The position numbers and the translations under genes are program-made. This document shows positions 1-11,035 of a DNA stretch of 64,000 nucleotides, in pieces. The notes beneath the pieces are model-generated. The model saw nothing but the letters and a program-made list of their open reading frames with translations, was not told the origin of the DNA and did no database searches. The stretch spans positions 25,524 to 89,523 of the forward strand of contig NZ_LYUZ01000057.1 of NCBI RefSeq assembly GCF_001679925.1, given 5' to 3'. The number at the start of each line of letters is the position of its first letter. The first letter of the stretch is position 1. This DNA is from Leisingera sp. JC1 (lineage in GTDB: Bacteria > Pseudomonadota > Alphaproteobacteria > Rhodobacterales > Rhodobacteraceae).

Positions 1-249
1 GTAGTCGGCGTGGCCGGGGCAGTCGACGTGCGCATAGTGGCGCGCTTCGGTTTCATACTCGACGTGCGCGGTCGAGATGGTGATGCCGCGGGCTTTTTCT
101 TCCGGTGCGCCGTCGATCTGGTCGTAGGCTTTGAAGTCACCGAAGTATTTGGTGATAGCCGCGGTCAGAGTGGTCTTGCCGTGGTCAACGTGGCCAACGG
201 TGCCGATGTTGACGTGCGGTTTATTACGTTCAAACTTTTCCTTAGCCAT
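1..249 (-). CDS. tuf: Elongation factor Tu (N-terminal 83 residues, cut by window edge)
   Basis: EF-Tu is the GTPase that delivers aminoacyl-tRNA to the ribosome. The minus strand reads from an ATG at 249 off the left edge of the window. The translation begins [19 protein letters not shown]. It has the G1 loop GHVDHGKT at residues 19-26, the switch I element RGITIS, and DCPGHADY (G3) at the cut end. The rest of the gene lies outside the window. Upstream on the same strand is a lipoprotein gene, 125 bp away, so tuf probably has its own promoter in 250-374. Many alphaproteobacteria carry two tuf copies; this window cannot show whether that is so here. Confidence 0.97.
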   Translation of the reverse strand, partial: MAKEKFERNKPHVNIGTVGHVDHGKTTLTAAITKYFGDFKAYDQIDGAPEEKARGITISTAHVEYETEARHYAHVDCPGHADY

Positions 250-374
250 TGCTTAGGCGCCCTTTTGAAATGAGGGGTCGCTTGCCGACCCGGTTTCCTC
301 TGCGCCGGCGGATTATTTGGTTTGCCGGCAAAAATCAACCCGTTCCTGCTTGACAGGGGCGGTTTTCGCAAGGC

Positions 375-974
375 TCAGCCAGCCGGTTGCGTCTCTGCCG
401 CAGCCGCGCCTGCGCCGGCGCTGGATTCCGCCGCCGCGCGCGGAGCAAACCAGCCTTCCGCTTCATGCTGCTCGGCCATCCATTCCTCGACCTTGTCGGC
501 GATATTGATGGCGAGGCCCTGGATCTGCTCCTGCTTGGTGCGGGCATGGCCGGAGCCCAGCACCGCGCTTTCGCCGGTGGTGCTTTCGAAGATTTCCATC
601 TGGTGCTTCTTGGCGAGGAATTTCTCTTGCGCCACGTCATAGACAAAGACGTTCACCACCACCGCGCTCTTGGGGGAAAACAGCACCGGCACGCCGGGGG
701 GGGCCAGCATGAAACCTTCGAGCGTCACTGCGACGTCGTACTCCTGGGCGCCCTGGTAGCGGCGCAGGCGGGTGTTCAGCGCGTTTTCGATCGGCGCAGT
801 CCATTCGCTGTGGTCGGCGTTGCGCGACAGCGGCCATTGCAGCGCCTTCTCGGTATAGACGTGGGTCACGCGGGCCTGGAAGGCGCCCAGATCCTCCGGC
901 GCCTCGTTCAGCTGGGTTTCGCCGCAGGCGGTGAGCAGGGCCAGCGCAGCCAGCGCGGCAGAAATGCGGATCAT
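375..974 (-). CDS. Predicted outer-membrane lipoprotein of unknown function
   Basis: This is a 199-residue protein with a lipoprotein signal: a hydrophobic stretch followed by the lipobox LLTAC, lipidated Cys at 17. I chose the ATG at 974 because it places the signal peptide at the N-terminus. Longer starts in the same frame run back into the 3' end of parC. The mature part shows no catalytic motif I recognise and ends in a low-complexity Ala/Gly/Glu tail. It resembles the conserved hypothetical lipoproteins found beside parC in roseobacters (possibly the DUF6778 group, from memory). It lies 128 bp downstream of parC on the same strand. Function unknown. Confidence 0.8.
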   Translation of the reverse strand: MIRISAALAALALLTACGETQLNEAPEDLGAFQARVTHVYTEKALQWPLSRNADHSEWTAPIENALNTRLRRYQGAQEYDVAVTLEGFMLAPPGVPVLFSPKSAVVVNVFVYDVAQEKFLAKKHQMEIFESTTGESAVLGSGHARTKQEQIQGLAINIADKVEEWMAEQHEAEGWFAPRAAAESSAGAGAAAAETQPAG

Positions 975-1102
975 GGAAATCCCCCAAGAAAAGTCGGTCC
1001 CGCCCAGATAGCCGGGGGCGGCGGGCGGGGTAAAGACCCGGAAACAGCAACCCCCGCGCGGGTGGCGCGGGGGGCACAGGCAGGCGGCAGGTTTCTGCTG
1101 CC

Positions 1103-3451
<2,349 letters not shown>

Positions 3452-3685
3452 GAAATTGTGATACTGCCGCCGCCGGAATTGGTAAAGCGGGCGTGCGCGA
3501 AATTCGCACAGTGCAGCAGCGCGCCAACGGTTCGGGGGGAGAAGATAGCGGACTCTCCCCTGTTTCCCCGCCGTTAACTTGCCCTAGATAAAAGGGAACC
3601 AGGCAGCTGCGCCGTGCGTTTCCATTTCAAACCAATGCTATTTCGTGCAGCCGCCGTGTGTGGTGGTACTAGGGGGGACTGGGTT

Positions 3686-4384
3686 ATGTCGCGTTTTGTT
3701 TTAGTTTCTTTCGCTTTTCTGGGCTGGGGGTTCTACGAACTCAGCGGAGGTGCGGATTTCGAGCCGCGCAAGGAACGCTCTGACGCGCTGGAGATCGCCA
3801 AGGCAGCCTTTGCCGCGCCGGATGAGACCCGCCGAACCAGCCGCAGCAGCCGCGCCAGTGAGGATGCCAAGTCCCTGATCCGCAACGTGACTTTCCGCCC
3901 GGCCGCCAGCACGCAGGAGGCGGAACGGCCTGTGCGCCCTGCCGCCGATCCGCAACTGCGGTCGCGGGTGGCGCTGCGGCAGATCACCCAGGCCCGGCTG
4001 GCCATCGGCGACAGCACCAGTGTTTTTCCGGCGGTGGCAGACGAGGGTGCGCCTTTGCAGCTGGCATCGCTTGAAGGCGGTCTTGCCACACTTCAGCCGG
4101 CCTCTGCCGGGACTGATGTGCAAAACGATTCGCCGGAACCGGCGGGCGCAGCCCTGACAGAGCCGCAGCCTGCGCCGGAACAGGACATCCGCCAGATCAG
4201 GGCCTCCCGCGTGAACATGCGGCAGGGACCGGGCACCAATTATCCGGTGATCACCCGCCTGCTGGGCGGTGACGAAGTGATCGTGTTCGAGGACAGCGGC
4301 ACCGGCTGGCTGCACCTGCGCGCGCCCGGCAAGGGCAAGGTCGGCTGGATTGCCGCTTCCCTGGTGAGCAAGGAACGCCCATAA
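3686..4384 (+). CDS. SH3b-domain exported or membrane-anchored protein
   Basis: This 232-residue protein has an N-terminal hydrophobic segment (about residues 3-18, in MSRFVLVSFAFLGWGF) that could be a signal or anchor. A long Ala/Pro/Glu-rich linker follows. A bacterial SH3 domain fills about residues 165-232, with the typical SH3_3 pattern VNMRQGPGTNYPVI and a GWI segment near the end. SH3b domains usually bind cell-wall peptides, so an envelope role is likely but unproven. I prefer ATG 3686 to the upstream 3614 because AGGGGGG lies 9 bp before it and it exposes the hydrophobic segment. A TTG-started SDR gene follows 36 bp downstream. Confidence 0.85.
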   Translation: MSRFVLVSFAFLGWGFYELSGGADFEPRKERSDALEIAKAAFAAPDETRRTSRSSRASEDAKSLIRNVTFRPAASTQEAERPVRPAADPQLRSRVALRQITQARLAIGDSTSVFPAVADEGAPLQLASLEGGLATLQPASAGTDVQNDSPEPAGAALTEPQPAPEQDIRQIRASRVNMRQGPGTNYPVITRLLGGDEVIVFEDSGTGWLHLRAPGKGKVGWIAASLVSKERP

Positions 4385-4420
4385 CTGGTCCCGGAGAACT
4401 CCGGGCAGAAGGGCAATCTC

Positions 4421-5254
4421 TTGAAGAAAACGATTCTGATCACAGGCTGCTCCTCCGGGATCGGCCTGGATGCGGCCCGCGGCATGCGGGAGCGCGGCTG
4501 GCGGGTGTTTGCCTCCTGCCGGCAGCAGCGCGACTGCGACCGGATGCGGGCGGAAGGTTTCGAGAGCCCGCGGATTGACTACACCGACCCCGAAAGCATC
4601 ACCGCTGGCCTGGCAGAGGTCCTGGAGGCCACTGGCGGCACCCTGGATGCGCTGTTCAACAACGGCGCGCACGGGCTGCCCGGTGCAGTGGAGGATTTGC
4701 CGACCGAGGGCCTGCGCTCCATCTTCGAGGCCAACTTCTTTGGCTGGCATGAGCTGACCCGGCAGGTGATTCCGGTGATGCGCAGGCAGGGCCACGGGCG
4801 GATTGTGCAGAACTCCTCAATCCTGGGATTTGTGACCTTCCCCTGGCGCGGCGCCTATGTGGCCACGAAATATGCGCTGGAGGGGCTGACGGATACGCTG
4901 CGGGTGGAGCTGAAAGGCACCGGCATCCACATGGTGCTGATCGAGCCGGGGCCGGTCACGTCGAAGATCCGCGAGAAGTCGATCCCGCATTTCGAGCGCT
5001 TCATCGACTGGAAAGCCTCGCCGCTGCGCGACCTGTATGAATCGCGGCTGCTGAAGCGGCTGTATGAAGGCAGCAACGGTCCGGACCGGTTTGAGCTGCC
5101 AGCCTCTGCCGTCACTGCCAAGCTGGCGCATGCCTGCGAATCGCGGCGGCCGCATCCGCGCTATTACGTGACCACCCCCACCCATATCGCGGGGTTCCTG
5201 CGGCGCATCCTGCCGACCCGGGCAATTGACCGCATCCTTGTGAAGCTCGGATAG
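4421..5254 (+). CDS. Short-chain dehydrogenase/reductase (SDR family)
   Basis: This is an NAD(P)H-dependent oxidoreductase of the classical SDR fold, 277 residues. Visible motifs are the nucleotide-binding TGCSSGIG (8-15), the NNG triad (80-82), catalytic Ser133 within NSSILG, and the YVATK active site with Tyr146 and Lys150. The C-terminal extension ending near ILPTRAIDRILVKLG resembles 17-beta-hydroxysteroid or retinol dehydrogenase-like SDRs, but the substrate cannot be read from sequence. The start is TTG 4421, with AGAAGGG seven bases upstream. It precedes a small membrane protein and the cobalamin adenosyltransferase on the same strand. Confidence 0.9.
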   Translation: MKKTILITGCSSGIGLDAARGMRERGWRVFASCRQQRDCDRMRAEGFESPRIDYTDPESITAGLAEVLEATGGTLDALFNNGAHGLPGAVEDLPTEGLRSIFEANFFGWHELTRQVIPVMRRQGHGRIVQNSSILGFVTFPWRGAYVATKYALEGLTDTLRVELKGTGIHMVLIEPGPVTSKIREKSIPHFERFIDWKASPLRDLYESRLLKRLYEGSNGPDRFELPASAVTAKLAHACESRRPHPRYYVTTPTHIAGFLRRILPTRAIDRILVKLG

Positions 5255-5319
5255 GGTCGCCATCTGCACCTGCACAGGGTAGATGGAACCCAACGAATTG
5301 ATGCGCTTTGGGGGACAGG

Positions 5320-5523
5320 ATGAGCGATCCGCTGTATTATCTGGGACTGGCAGCTGTTGCCGCCGTGGTTGTGGCGCTGGTCATTGGCATCGGCGGCTTT
5401 GGCAAGGGCGGGGAGTTCAACCGCCGCAATGCAAACAAGATGATGCGGCTGCGCATCCTGTTTCAATTCATTGCAGTGGTGATCCTGCTGGCCTACGTCT
5501 ATCTGCGCAGCCAGGGAGGATAA
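5320..5523 (+). CDS. Small twin-transmembrane protein (HIG1-like)
   Basis: This is a 67-residue protein with two hydrophobic helices (about residues 5-25 and 48-63). They are joined by a short positively charged loop containing NRRNANK. The layout is that of alphaproteobacterial twin-transmembrane proteins related to the HIG1 domain, some of which associate with respiratory complexes. That link is family knowledge, not shown here. ATG 5320 is preceded by GGGGACAGG; the TTG at 5308 is in frame but less likely. The adenosyltransferase gene starts only 6 bp after the stop, so the two are probably co-transcribed. Confidence 0.8.
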   Translation: MSDPLYYLGLAAVAAVVVALVIGIGGFGKGGEFNRRNANKMMRLRILFQFIAVVILLAYVYLRSQGG

Positions 5524-5529
5524 TCGGCG

Positions 5530-6102
5530 ATGGTCGTTCTGAACAAGATTTACACCCGCACCGGCGACAAGGGCGAAACCGCGCTGGGGAACGGCGAGCG
5601 GGTGGCCAAGCATTCCGCGCGGGTCAATGCCTATGGCACCTCGGATGAACTGAACTCTTTTGTCGGCGTTGCGCGGCTGGAAGCCGACGGCGAGATGGAT
5701 GCGGCACTGGCGCGCATCCAGAATGACCTGTTCGACCTGGGTGCCGACCTGTGCCGGCCCGAGATGGAGAAGGACGCCGAGGCCGAATACCCGCCGCTGC
5801 GGGTTGCCGTGGCCCAGGTCGAGCGTCTGGAGGCCGAGATCGACGTCATGAACAAGGATCTGGAGGCGCTGCGCAGTTTCATCCTGCCGGGCGGATCCAA
5901 GCTGGCGGCGCATCTGCATGTCTGCCGCACCGTGGCGCGGCGGGCCGAACGGCTGGCCACCGACCTCAGCACCGCCGAGGACGTGAACCCGGCGGCAGTT
6001 AAATACCTGAACCGCCTTTCCGACTGGTTCTTTGTCGCTGCCCGCACCGCCAACAACGGCGGCAAGGACGACGTTCTGTGGGTGCCCGGCGCCAACCGCT
6101 GA
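5530..6102 (+). CDS. Cob(I)yrinic acid a,c-diamide adenosyltransferase (PduO type)
   Basis: This enzyme transfers the 5'-deoxyadenosyl group of ATP to cob(I)alamin, making the adenosylcobalamin used by methylmalonyl-CoA and ethylmalonyl-CoA mutases. The 190-residue length and motifs fit the PduO/MMAB family: IYTRTGDKGETALG (7-20) for ATP binding, RVNAYGTSDELN (31-42), CRTVARRAER (132-141) and NRLSDWFF (161-168). It sits just upstream of etfBA, a few kb from 3-hydroxybutyryl-CoA dehydrogenase and 15 kb from mcd. That context fits B12-dependent acyl-CoA metabolism. Confidence 0.93.
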   Translation: MVVLNKIYTRTGDKGETALGNGERVAKHSARVNAYGTSDELNSFVGVARLEADGEMDAALARIQNDLFDLGADLCRPEMEKDAEAEYPPLRVAVAQVERLEAEIDVMNKDLEALRSFILPGGSKLAAHLHVCRTVARRAERLATDLSTAEDVNPAAVKYLNRLSDWFFVAARTANNGGKDDVLWVPGANR

Positions 6103-6139
6103 GGCCGCCTGCCCCGGTTTATCCCGCTCTGATTCGCCC

Positions 6140-6173
6140 TTTGGCGCCGGATTTTTGCGAATCCGGCGCCAAA
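6140..6173. repeat. Perfect 14-bp stem-loop without T-tract
   Basis: TTTGGCGCCGGATT (6140-6153) pairs perfectly with AATCCGGCGCCAAA (6160-6173) around the loop TTTGCG. Neither strand has a run of T after the stem, so it is not a textbook intrinsic terminator. It could still separate the adenosyltransferase transcript from etfBA or be a dispersed palindrome. Confidence 0.6.
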
Positions 6174-6279
6174 CGCGTCATCTGCGGCAACAGCCCCCTG
6201 CCGTTGCGGCAGGCGGATTTCCCACCGGAAACATTCTTGCAAAAATGATGTTCCAAATGAGCAAACGCGACGTCGGCGT

Positions 6280-6287
6280 GCGCTAAC
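6280..6287 (+). promoter_or_regulatory. GCGCTAAC octamer upstream of etfB
   Basis: The octamer GCGCTAAC lies 119 bp before the etfB start codon. The same octamer occurs upstream of pckA (15705-15712) and, on the minus strand, upstream of atpI (59703-59710). It could be a half-site for a LacI-type regulator such as CceR. Here the left half is not palindromic, so this is the weakest of the three. Confidence 0.35.
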
Positions 6288-6398
6288 GTGACGATTTTGC
6301 CCTGTTGCAGGCGCACACCAGCCGGTATCAACGCTGCGAGAGCATAGAGGGGGAGTCGCCCTGGGGCGGCTTGCCGTTTGTTAAGGAGAGAACGCAAA

Positions 6399-7157
6399 AT
6401 GAAGGTACTCGTGCCTGTCAAACGCGTGATTGACTACAACGTGAAGGTCCGCGTCAAAGCGGACGGCAGCGGTGTCGATCTCGCCAACGTGAAAATGTCG
6501 ATGAACCCCTTCGACGAAATCGCTGTCGAAGAAGCCATCCGCCTGAAAGAAGCCGGCAAGGCTGATGAGGTGGTTGCGGTTTCGATCGGCGTCAAGCAGG
6601 CTCAGGAAACCCTGCGCACCGCCCTGGCGATGGGTGCGGACCGCGCCATCCTGGTGGTTGCTGCCGACGACGTGCACACCGACATCGAGCCGCTGGCCGT
6701 TGCGAAAATCCTGGCCAAAGTGGTCGAGGAAGAGCAGCCGGGCGTGGTGCTCTGCGGCAAGCAGGCGATCGACAACGACATGAACGCAACCGGCCAGATG
6801 CTGTCGGCGCTGCTGGGCTGGTCCCAGGGCACCTTTGCCTCTGAACTGGACATCGAAGGCGGCAACGCCAAGGTGACCCGTGAGGTTGACGGCGGCCTGC
6901 AGACCATTTCCGTGAAGATGCCCGCCATCATCACCGTGGACCTGCGCCTGAACGAGCCGCGCTATGCGTCGCTGCCGAACATCATGAAGGCGAAGAAGAA
7001 GCCGCTGGACGAGAAAACCGCCGCCGACTACGGCGTAGACGTCACGCCGCGCCTGGAAATCGTCAAGACCGAAGAGCCGCCGGCACGCGCCGCAGGCATC
7101 ATCGTCGGTTCGGTTGACGAGCTGGTTGAGAAACTCAAAGAAGCGGGGGCTGTGTAA
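6399..7157 (+). CDS. etfB: Electron transfer flavoprotein subunit beta
   Basis: EtfB is the AMP-binding subunit of the ETF heterodimer. ETF collects electrons from acyl-CoA dehydrogenases and passes them to ETF-ubiquinone oxidoreductase. The 252-residue protein starts [14 protein letters not shown] and carries the family stretch [17 protein letters not shown] near residues 38-54. ATG 6399 has AAGGAGAG eight bases upstream. Its stop overlaps the etfA start by one base (TAATG at 7155-7159), so the pair is translationally coupled. The mcd product encoded in this window is a likely electron donor. Confidence 0.97.
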   Translation: MKVLVPVKRVIDYNVKVRVKADGSGVDLANVKMSMNPFDEIAVEEAIRLKEAGKADEVVAVSIGVKQAQETLRTALAMGADRAILVVAADDVHTDIEPLAVAKILAKVVEEEQPGVVLCGKQAIDNDMNATGQMLSALLGWSQGTFASELDIEGGNAKVTREVDGGLQTISVKMPAIITVDLRLNEPRYASLPNIMKAKKKPLDEKTAADYGVDVTPRLEIVKTEEPPARAAGIIVGSVDELVEKLKEAGAV

Positions 7158-8086
7158 TGGCTGTTCTTCTCCTTGCTGAAGTGACCGACGGCGCGCTGGC
7201 GCTGGACGCGACCGCAAAAGCCGTTGCCGCTGCCTCCAAGCTGGGCGACGTGACCGTTCTGGCCGCTGGCGCCTCTGCTGCTGCGGCTGGCGAAGAAGCT
7301 GCCAAGATCGCAGGCGTTGCCAAGGTTCTGGTTGCCGAGGACGCATCCCTGGGCCACCGCCTGGCGGAGCCGACCGCGGCGCTGATCGCAGGCCTGGCGT
7401 CCGACTATGAGCACATCGTTGCTCCGGCCACCACCGACGCCAAGAACGTTCTGCCGCGCGTTGCTGCGCTGCTGGACGTGATGGTGATCTCGGACGTGTC
7501 CGGCGTTGTCGACGGCAACACCTTCGAGCGCCCGATCTATGCCGGCAACGCGATCCAGACCGTGAAGTCCAACGACGCCAAGAAAGTCGTCTCCTTCCGC
7601 ACCGCGTCCTTCGACGCAGCTGGCGAAGGCGGCTCGGCATCGGTTGAGACCATCTCGGCTGCTGCAAACCCGGGCCTGTCCGAGTGGGTCGAAGACAAGG
7701 TTGCCGCAAGCGACCGTCCGGAACTCACTTCGGCCGGCATCGTTGTCTCCGGCGGCCGCGGCGTTGGCTCTGAGGAAGACTTCAAACTGATCGAAGGCCT
7801 GGCCGACAAACTGGGCGCCGCTGTTGGCGCGTCCCGCGCGGCTGTCGACTCGGGCTATGCCCCGAACGACTGGCAGGTGGGTCAGACCGGCAAGGTTGTA
7901 GCACCGGACCTGTATGTCGCTGTCGGCATCTCCGGCGCCATTCAGCACCTGGCCGGCATGAAGGACTCCAAGGTCATCGTGGCGATCAACAAGGACGAAG
8001 AAGCACCGATCTTCCAGGTTGCCGACTTTGGCCTGGTTGCCGACCTGTTCGAAGCCGTCCCGGCCCTGACCGAGAAACTGGGCTGA
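7157..8086 (+). CDS. etfA: Electron transfer flavoprotein subunit alpha
   Basis: EtfA is the FAD-binding subunit of ETF, 309 residues. The C-terminal FAD domain is clear: SGGRGVGS (198-205), [20 protein letters not shown] from residue 224, then [17 protein letters not shown] (248-264). The start codon shares a base with the etfB stop. A perfect intrinsic terminator follows 25 bp after the stop, so etfBA ends here. The next gene is on the opposite strand. Confidence 0.97.
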   Translation: MAVLLLAEVTDGALALDATAKAVAAASKLGDVTVLAAGASAAAAGEEAAKIAGVAKVLVAEDASLGHRLAEPTAALIAGLASDYEHIVAPATTDAKNVLPRVAALLDVMVISDVSGVVDGNTFERPIYAGNAIQTVKSNDAKKVVSFRTASFDAAGEGGSASVETISAAANPGLSEWVEDKVAASDRPELTSAGIVVSGGRGVGSEEDFKLIEGLADKLGAAVGASRAAVDSGYAPNDWQVGQTGKVVAPDLYVAVGISGAIQHLAGMKDSKVIVAINKDEEAPIFQVADFGLVADLFEAVPALTEKLG

Positions 8087-8111
8087 GCCCAGCCGGACAG
8101 CTGACCAATAG

Positions 8112-8139
8112 AAAGGCCCGCCATCTGGCGGGCCTTTTT
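8112..8139 (+). terminator. Intrinsic terminator after etfA
   Basis: An 11-bp stem, AAAGGCCCGCC (8112-8122) with GGCGGGCCTTT (8127-8137), closes the loop ATCT and is followed by T residues to 8139. It also lies beyond the end of the convergent minus-strand gene at 8183 and may serve both. Confidence 0.92.
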
Positions 8140-8182
8140 CCGTTCTGAGGGTGGTGACTGACTGGGCTGGGACCTTAGCCTC

Positions 8183-9004
8183 TCAGGCGCGCAGCAGCGG
8201 TTCCAGGTCGCAGGCCAGGGCTTCTGCGATTTTCATATGCTCCTTGGGGCCGATCATGTGCCGCGCGGCCGGCAGTTCCATCGGGCCGAATATCATGCCG
8301 GAGATGTCCTGCGCTGCGGCGGCGGAGGCGGCCTTGATTTCCAGGATGCCCTGCACCTTGGGGCGCAGCACCTCAGCCATGGCGCGGTCGACCAGCACTG
8401 GTTCCTCCGGGAAGCCTGCTTCGGCGTCGAGCGCATAGCGCAGCCACAACAGCAGGACGCGGCCGTCCAGTTCCTCCACCAGCCGGGTCATCCGGTCGAC
8501 CCAGCTGCGCTGCAGCTGTTCGCGCACCTGCTCAAACCGCTGGGCGGAGATATCGCGCAGGGAGCACAGCAGGTGCTTGTTGAAATGGAATTCGGTGAAG
8601 TCGATCTCGGGATACAGAGTCTTGAGCGCGGGCTGGGCTGCCAGGAACCGGTCGTTGCGGCGCGGATGCACGCGATAATAGGGATTGGAAATGTTCTGCG
8701 CGCCCAGCATCTGCACCACGGTCAACCGGGCGTTGCGGGCCACCCCGATCAGAGTGTCATCCTGCGCAAAACTGTCCAGGCCCGCATTCACGCTGCCCAG
8801 GTTGACGCAATCCATGCCCAGCCGGGCCTGCAGCGACGCCACAAACGGAAATTCAACGAATCGCCCATAGACTTCGGTTCCGCCCAGGAAGGCGACATAA
8901 GGATCCTCCAGAGACCTTTGCGGCCCCCGCACCAGCAGTCTGGATTGACCATATCTGACTGGTTCCCCCGCAAGCCCCCCTGGGCTTTTGAGTTCATAGC
9001 TCAT
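8183..9004 (-). CDS. DUF6473-type protein of unknown function
   Basis: This is a 273-residue protein. A characteristic N-terminal segment [11 protein letters not shown] is followed by [12 protein letters not shown] and [11 protein letters not shown]. The pattern of a Gly-rich strand, then Asn/Gly, then [12 protein letters not shown] and HPRRNDRFL matches the roseobacter family I know as DUF6473 (recalled, not searched). The GG-T-x-x-Y start and the second NLGSVN block suggest an SGNH-hydrolase-like fold without an obvious catalytic serine. I chose ATG 9004 over TTG 9016 because GGTGG lies about eight bases upstream. It is transcribed towards etfA and away from hbdA. Confidence 0.75.
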   Translation of the reverse strand: MSYELKSPGGLAGEPVRYGQSRLLVRGPQRSLEDPYVAFLGGTEVYGRFVEFPFVASLQARLGMDCVNLGSVNAGLDSFAQDDTLIGVARNARLTVVQMLGAQNISNPYYRVHPRRNDRFLAAQPALKTLYPEIDFTEFHFNKHLLCSLRDISAQRFEQVREQLQRSWVDRMTRLVEELDGRVLLLWLRYALDAEAGFPEEPVLVDRAMAEVLRPKVQGILEIKAASAAAAQDISGMIFGPMELPAARHMIGPKEHMKIAEALACDLEPLLRA

Positions 9005-9158
9005 AAGTACCACCAATTTTTCACCCGAGACTCACCTTGGCGGGCAACCATTGCAATTTCCCTAAAGTGAGAATTTGCCTCAAATCCGGGTAAGCTGCCC
9101 TTGTGCCTGCCCGCACCCCGCCAGTATGGTTGCCGCAGCTATTTCAGGAGCCTGAGGC

Positions 9159-10034
9159 ATGGAAATTCAGAAGGTTGGAGTGATCGGCGCGGGTCAGATG
9201 GGCAACGGGATTGCCCATGTCATGGCGCTGGCCGGATACGAGGTCGTGCTGAATGACGTCAGCCAGCAGGCGCTGGACGGCGCGCTGAGCCTGATTCACA
9301 AGAACATGGAGCGCCAGGCCAGCAAGGGCAAGATTTCCGAAGCCGACGTGAAGGCGGCGCTTGCGCGCATCGTGCCCTCGCTGAAACTGGAAGACGTGGG
9401 CGCAACCGACCTGGTGATCGAGGCGGCGACCGAGCGGGAAACCGTGAAACAGGCCATTTTCGAAGACCTGCAGCCGCATCTGCAGCCGCATACGATCCTG
9501 ACCTCCAATACCTCCTCGATCTCGATCACCCGGCTGGCCAGCCGCACCGACCGCCCCGAGCGGTTCATGGGGTTTCATTTCATGAACCCGGTGCCGGTGA
9601 TGCAGCTGGTGGAGCTGATCCGCGGCATCGCCACCGACGAGCCGACCTTCAAGGCGTGCCAGGACGTGGTGGCGCGGCTGGGCAAGACCTCTGCCAGCGC
9701 AGAGGATTTCCCGGCCTTTATCGTCAACCGCATCCTGATGCCGATGATCAACGAGGCGGTCTATACGCTCTATGAGGGCGTGGGATCTGTGAAGTCGATC
9801 GACGAGTCGATGAAGCTGGGCGCCAACCATCCGATGGGGCCGCTGGAGCTGGCGGATTTCATCGGGCTGGACACCTGCCTGGCGATCATGAACGTGCTGC
9901 ACGACGGACTGGCGGACACCAAGTACCGCCCCTGCCCGCTGCTGACCAAATACGTCGAGGCCGGCTGGCTGGGCCGCAAGACCCAGCGCGGCTTCTATGA
10001 CTACCGCGGCGAAGTGCCGGTGCCGACCCGGTAA
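9159..10034 (+). CDS. hbdA: 3-Hydroxybutyryl-CoA dehydrogenase
   Basis: This NAD(P)-dependent dehydrogenase interconverts acetoacetyl-CoA and 3-hydroxybutyryl-CoA. The 291-residue protein starts MEIQKVGVIGAGQMG. The Rossmann loop GAGQMG is at 10-15, SNTSS at 116-120, and the catalytic His140-Glu152 pair lies in GFHFMNPVPVMQLVE. The single-domain length (about 290) is that of Hbd/PaaH-type enzymes rather than of a FadB fusion. With ETF, Mcd and the adenosyltransferase nearby, a role in acetyl-CoA/PHB carbon and the ethylmalonyl-CoA pathway is likely. A terminator follows. Confidence 0.94.
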   Translation: MEIQKVGVIGAGQMGNGIAHVMALAGYEVVLNDVSQQALDGALSLIHKNMERQASKGKISEADVKAALARIVPSLKLEDVGATDLVIEAATERETVKQAIFEDLQPHLQPHTILTSNTSSISITRLASRTDRPERFMGFHFMNPVPVMQLVELIRGIATDEPTFKACQDVVARLGKTSASAEDFPAFIVNRILMPMINEAVYTLYEGVGSVKSIDESMKLGANHPMGPLELADFIGLDTCLAIMNVLHDGLADTKYRPCPLLTKYVEAGWLGRKTQRGFYDYRGEVPVPTR

Positions 10035-10053
10035 GCAGGAAGCACGGAACAAG

Positions 10054-10077
10054 AAAGCGCCCCGCGGGGCGCTTTTT
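10054..10077 (+). terminator. Intrinsic terminator after hbdA
   Basis: The palindrome AAAGCGCCCCGCGGGGCGCTTT is followed by further T residues to 10077, 19 bp after the hbdA stop. It lies between convergent genes (the acyltransferase ends at 10105) and is probably bidirectional. Confidence 0.9.
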
Positions 10078-10104
10078 CGTTTCCAGCAGCGTGGTCAGGC
10101 GGCC

Positions 10105-11001
10105 TTAGCCCTGTTTGCCAAGGCTCAGCGTATGCTCGCGCAGCCAGGCCATAAAACCGCGCGGATCGGTGTGCAGCTGTTCCATCTGCTCATCGGTGAG
10201 CGGCTTGCCGACCACCGGCGCCTGCGGCTTGTTGCAAGAGCGGACGATTTCATGCAGCAGCAGGCCCTGGCGCAGGATCGGGGAGATCTGGCAGGCGATC
10301 TGGTACCAGCGCGAGTTCGAGCCGGGGTAAAAGATCGGTACTACCCGGGCACCGGAGCGGCGGATCAGCTGGGCGGTAAAGACGTTCCATTCGCGCTCAA
10401 CCGCGGGGCCGAACCAGCTGTCGGACGACATCACCACGCCAGAAGGGAACAGGGCCACGGCGCCGCCCTCCTTGAGGAAGGCCATGGTCTTGGCCCGCAT
10501 GTCGACCATCTTGCGCTGCGCTTCGGGATCGTGCGGGAAGGGCACCGGGATCATGAAGGAGGTTGCGGCTTCATCCAATCCAGTCAGCACCGAGCGGGTC
10601 AGGATGCGGTAATCGAGGCGGCGGCGGCCGATCAGGTCGGCAAAGATCATGCCGTCCACCATCCCGTGCGGGTGGTTGGCGACGATCACCACCGGGCCGT
10701 CTGCCGGAATGTTGTCGATCTGCGCCTGCGGGGTCTGCAGGTCGATGCCCATGGTGTTGAGCGCGCCGCGCCAGAACTTCTGACCGCGGTATTCGGCGTT
10801 GTTCTTCTCGAACTTGTTGACCATGCGCAGGATCGTCAGCTTGCCGGTCAGCCATTCGATGGTCTTGATCGCCAGCGAGGTCCAGCGGTCGTCAAAGGAG
10901 TTGGCATAGGTCAGCGTGCGGCGGTCATAAACCTCGCCCGTTGTCTGCTCAGCGGTGTCCGGCGCGATGCCGGTCTTCCTGTCTTGTGCGGTGTCCGCCA
11001 A
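10105..11001 (-). CDS. Lysophospholipid/glycerol-phosphate acyltransferase family protein
   Basis: This is a predicted membrane-associated acyltransferase of the PlsC/LPLAT superfamily, 298 residues. Motif I reads NHPHGMVDG, and the substrate motif EGGAVALFPSG is followed by VVPIFYPGSNSRWYQ, a pattern shared with the hemolysin-like/OlsA-type LPLAT subgroup. It may acylate phospholipid or ornithine-lipid precursors; the substrate is not decided by sequence. The frame stays open to 11124 but would then overlap ptsH. TTG 11001, with GGGAAGAAG upstream, leaves a 34-bp gap and is the better start. It is the last gene of the HPr-EIIA-rapZ-hprK run. Confidence 0.82.
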   Translation of the reverse strand: MADTAQDRKTGIAPDTAEQTTGEVYDRRTLTYANSFDDRWTSLAIKTIEWLTGKLTILRMVNKFEKNNAEYRGQKFWRGALNTMGIDLQTPQAQIDNIPADGPVVIVANHPHGMVDGMIFADLIGRRRLDYRILTRSVLTGLDEAATSFMIPVPFPHDPEAQRKMVDMRAKTMAFLKEGGAVALFPSGVVMSSDSWFGPAVEREWNVFTAQLIRRSGARVVPIFYPGSNSRWYQIACQISPILRQGLLLHEIVRSCNKPQAPVVGKPLTDEQMEQLHTDPRGFMAWLREHTLSLGKQG

Positions 11002-11035
11002 TTTGCTTCTTCCCGTTCCGCCGCCAGCGCGGGGC

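Larger units (their letters stand above)
6103..6398. promoter_or_regulatory. Intergenic region between adenosyltransferase and etfB, with hairpin and candidate regulator site
   Basis: This 296-bp gap holds no convincing gene. It contains a strong 14-bp hairpin (6140-6173), the octamer GCGCTAAC at 6280-6287, and the AAGGAGAG ribosome-binding site of etfB at 6383-6390. The etfB promoter must lie here, but no clean -35/-10 pair stands out. Confidence 0.55.

Noticed and set aside
304-329. GCCGGC...GCCGGC hairpin before tuf, as a terminator of the lipoprotein gene
   Set aside because: The stem is only 6 bp and no T run follows on the minus strand.
6381-7709. 442-codon minus-strand frame opposite etfB/etfA
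   Set aside because: Antisense shadow with Arg/Gln/Trp repeats; etfBA are unambiguous.
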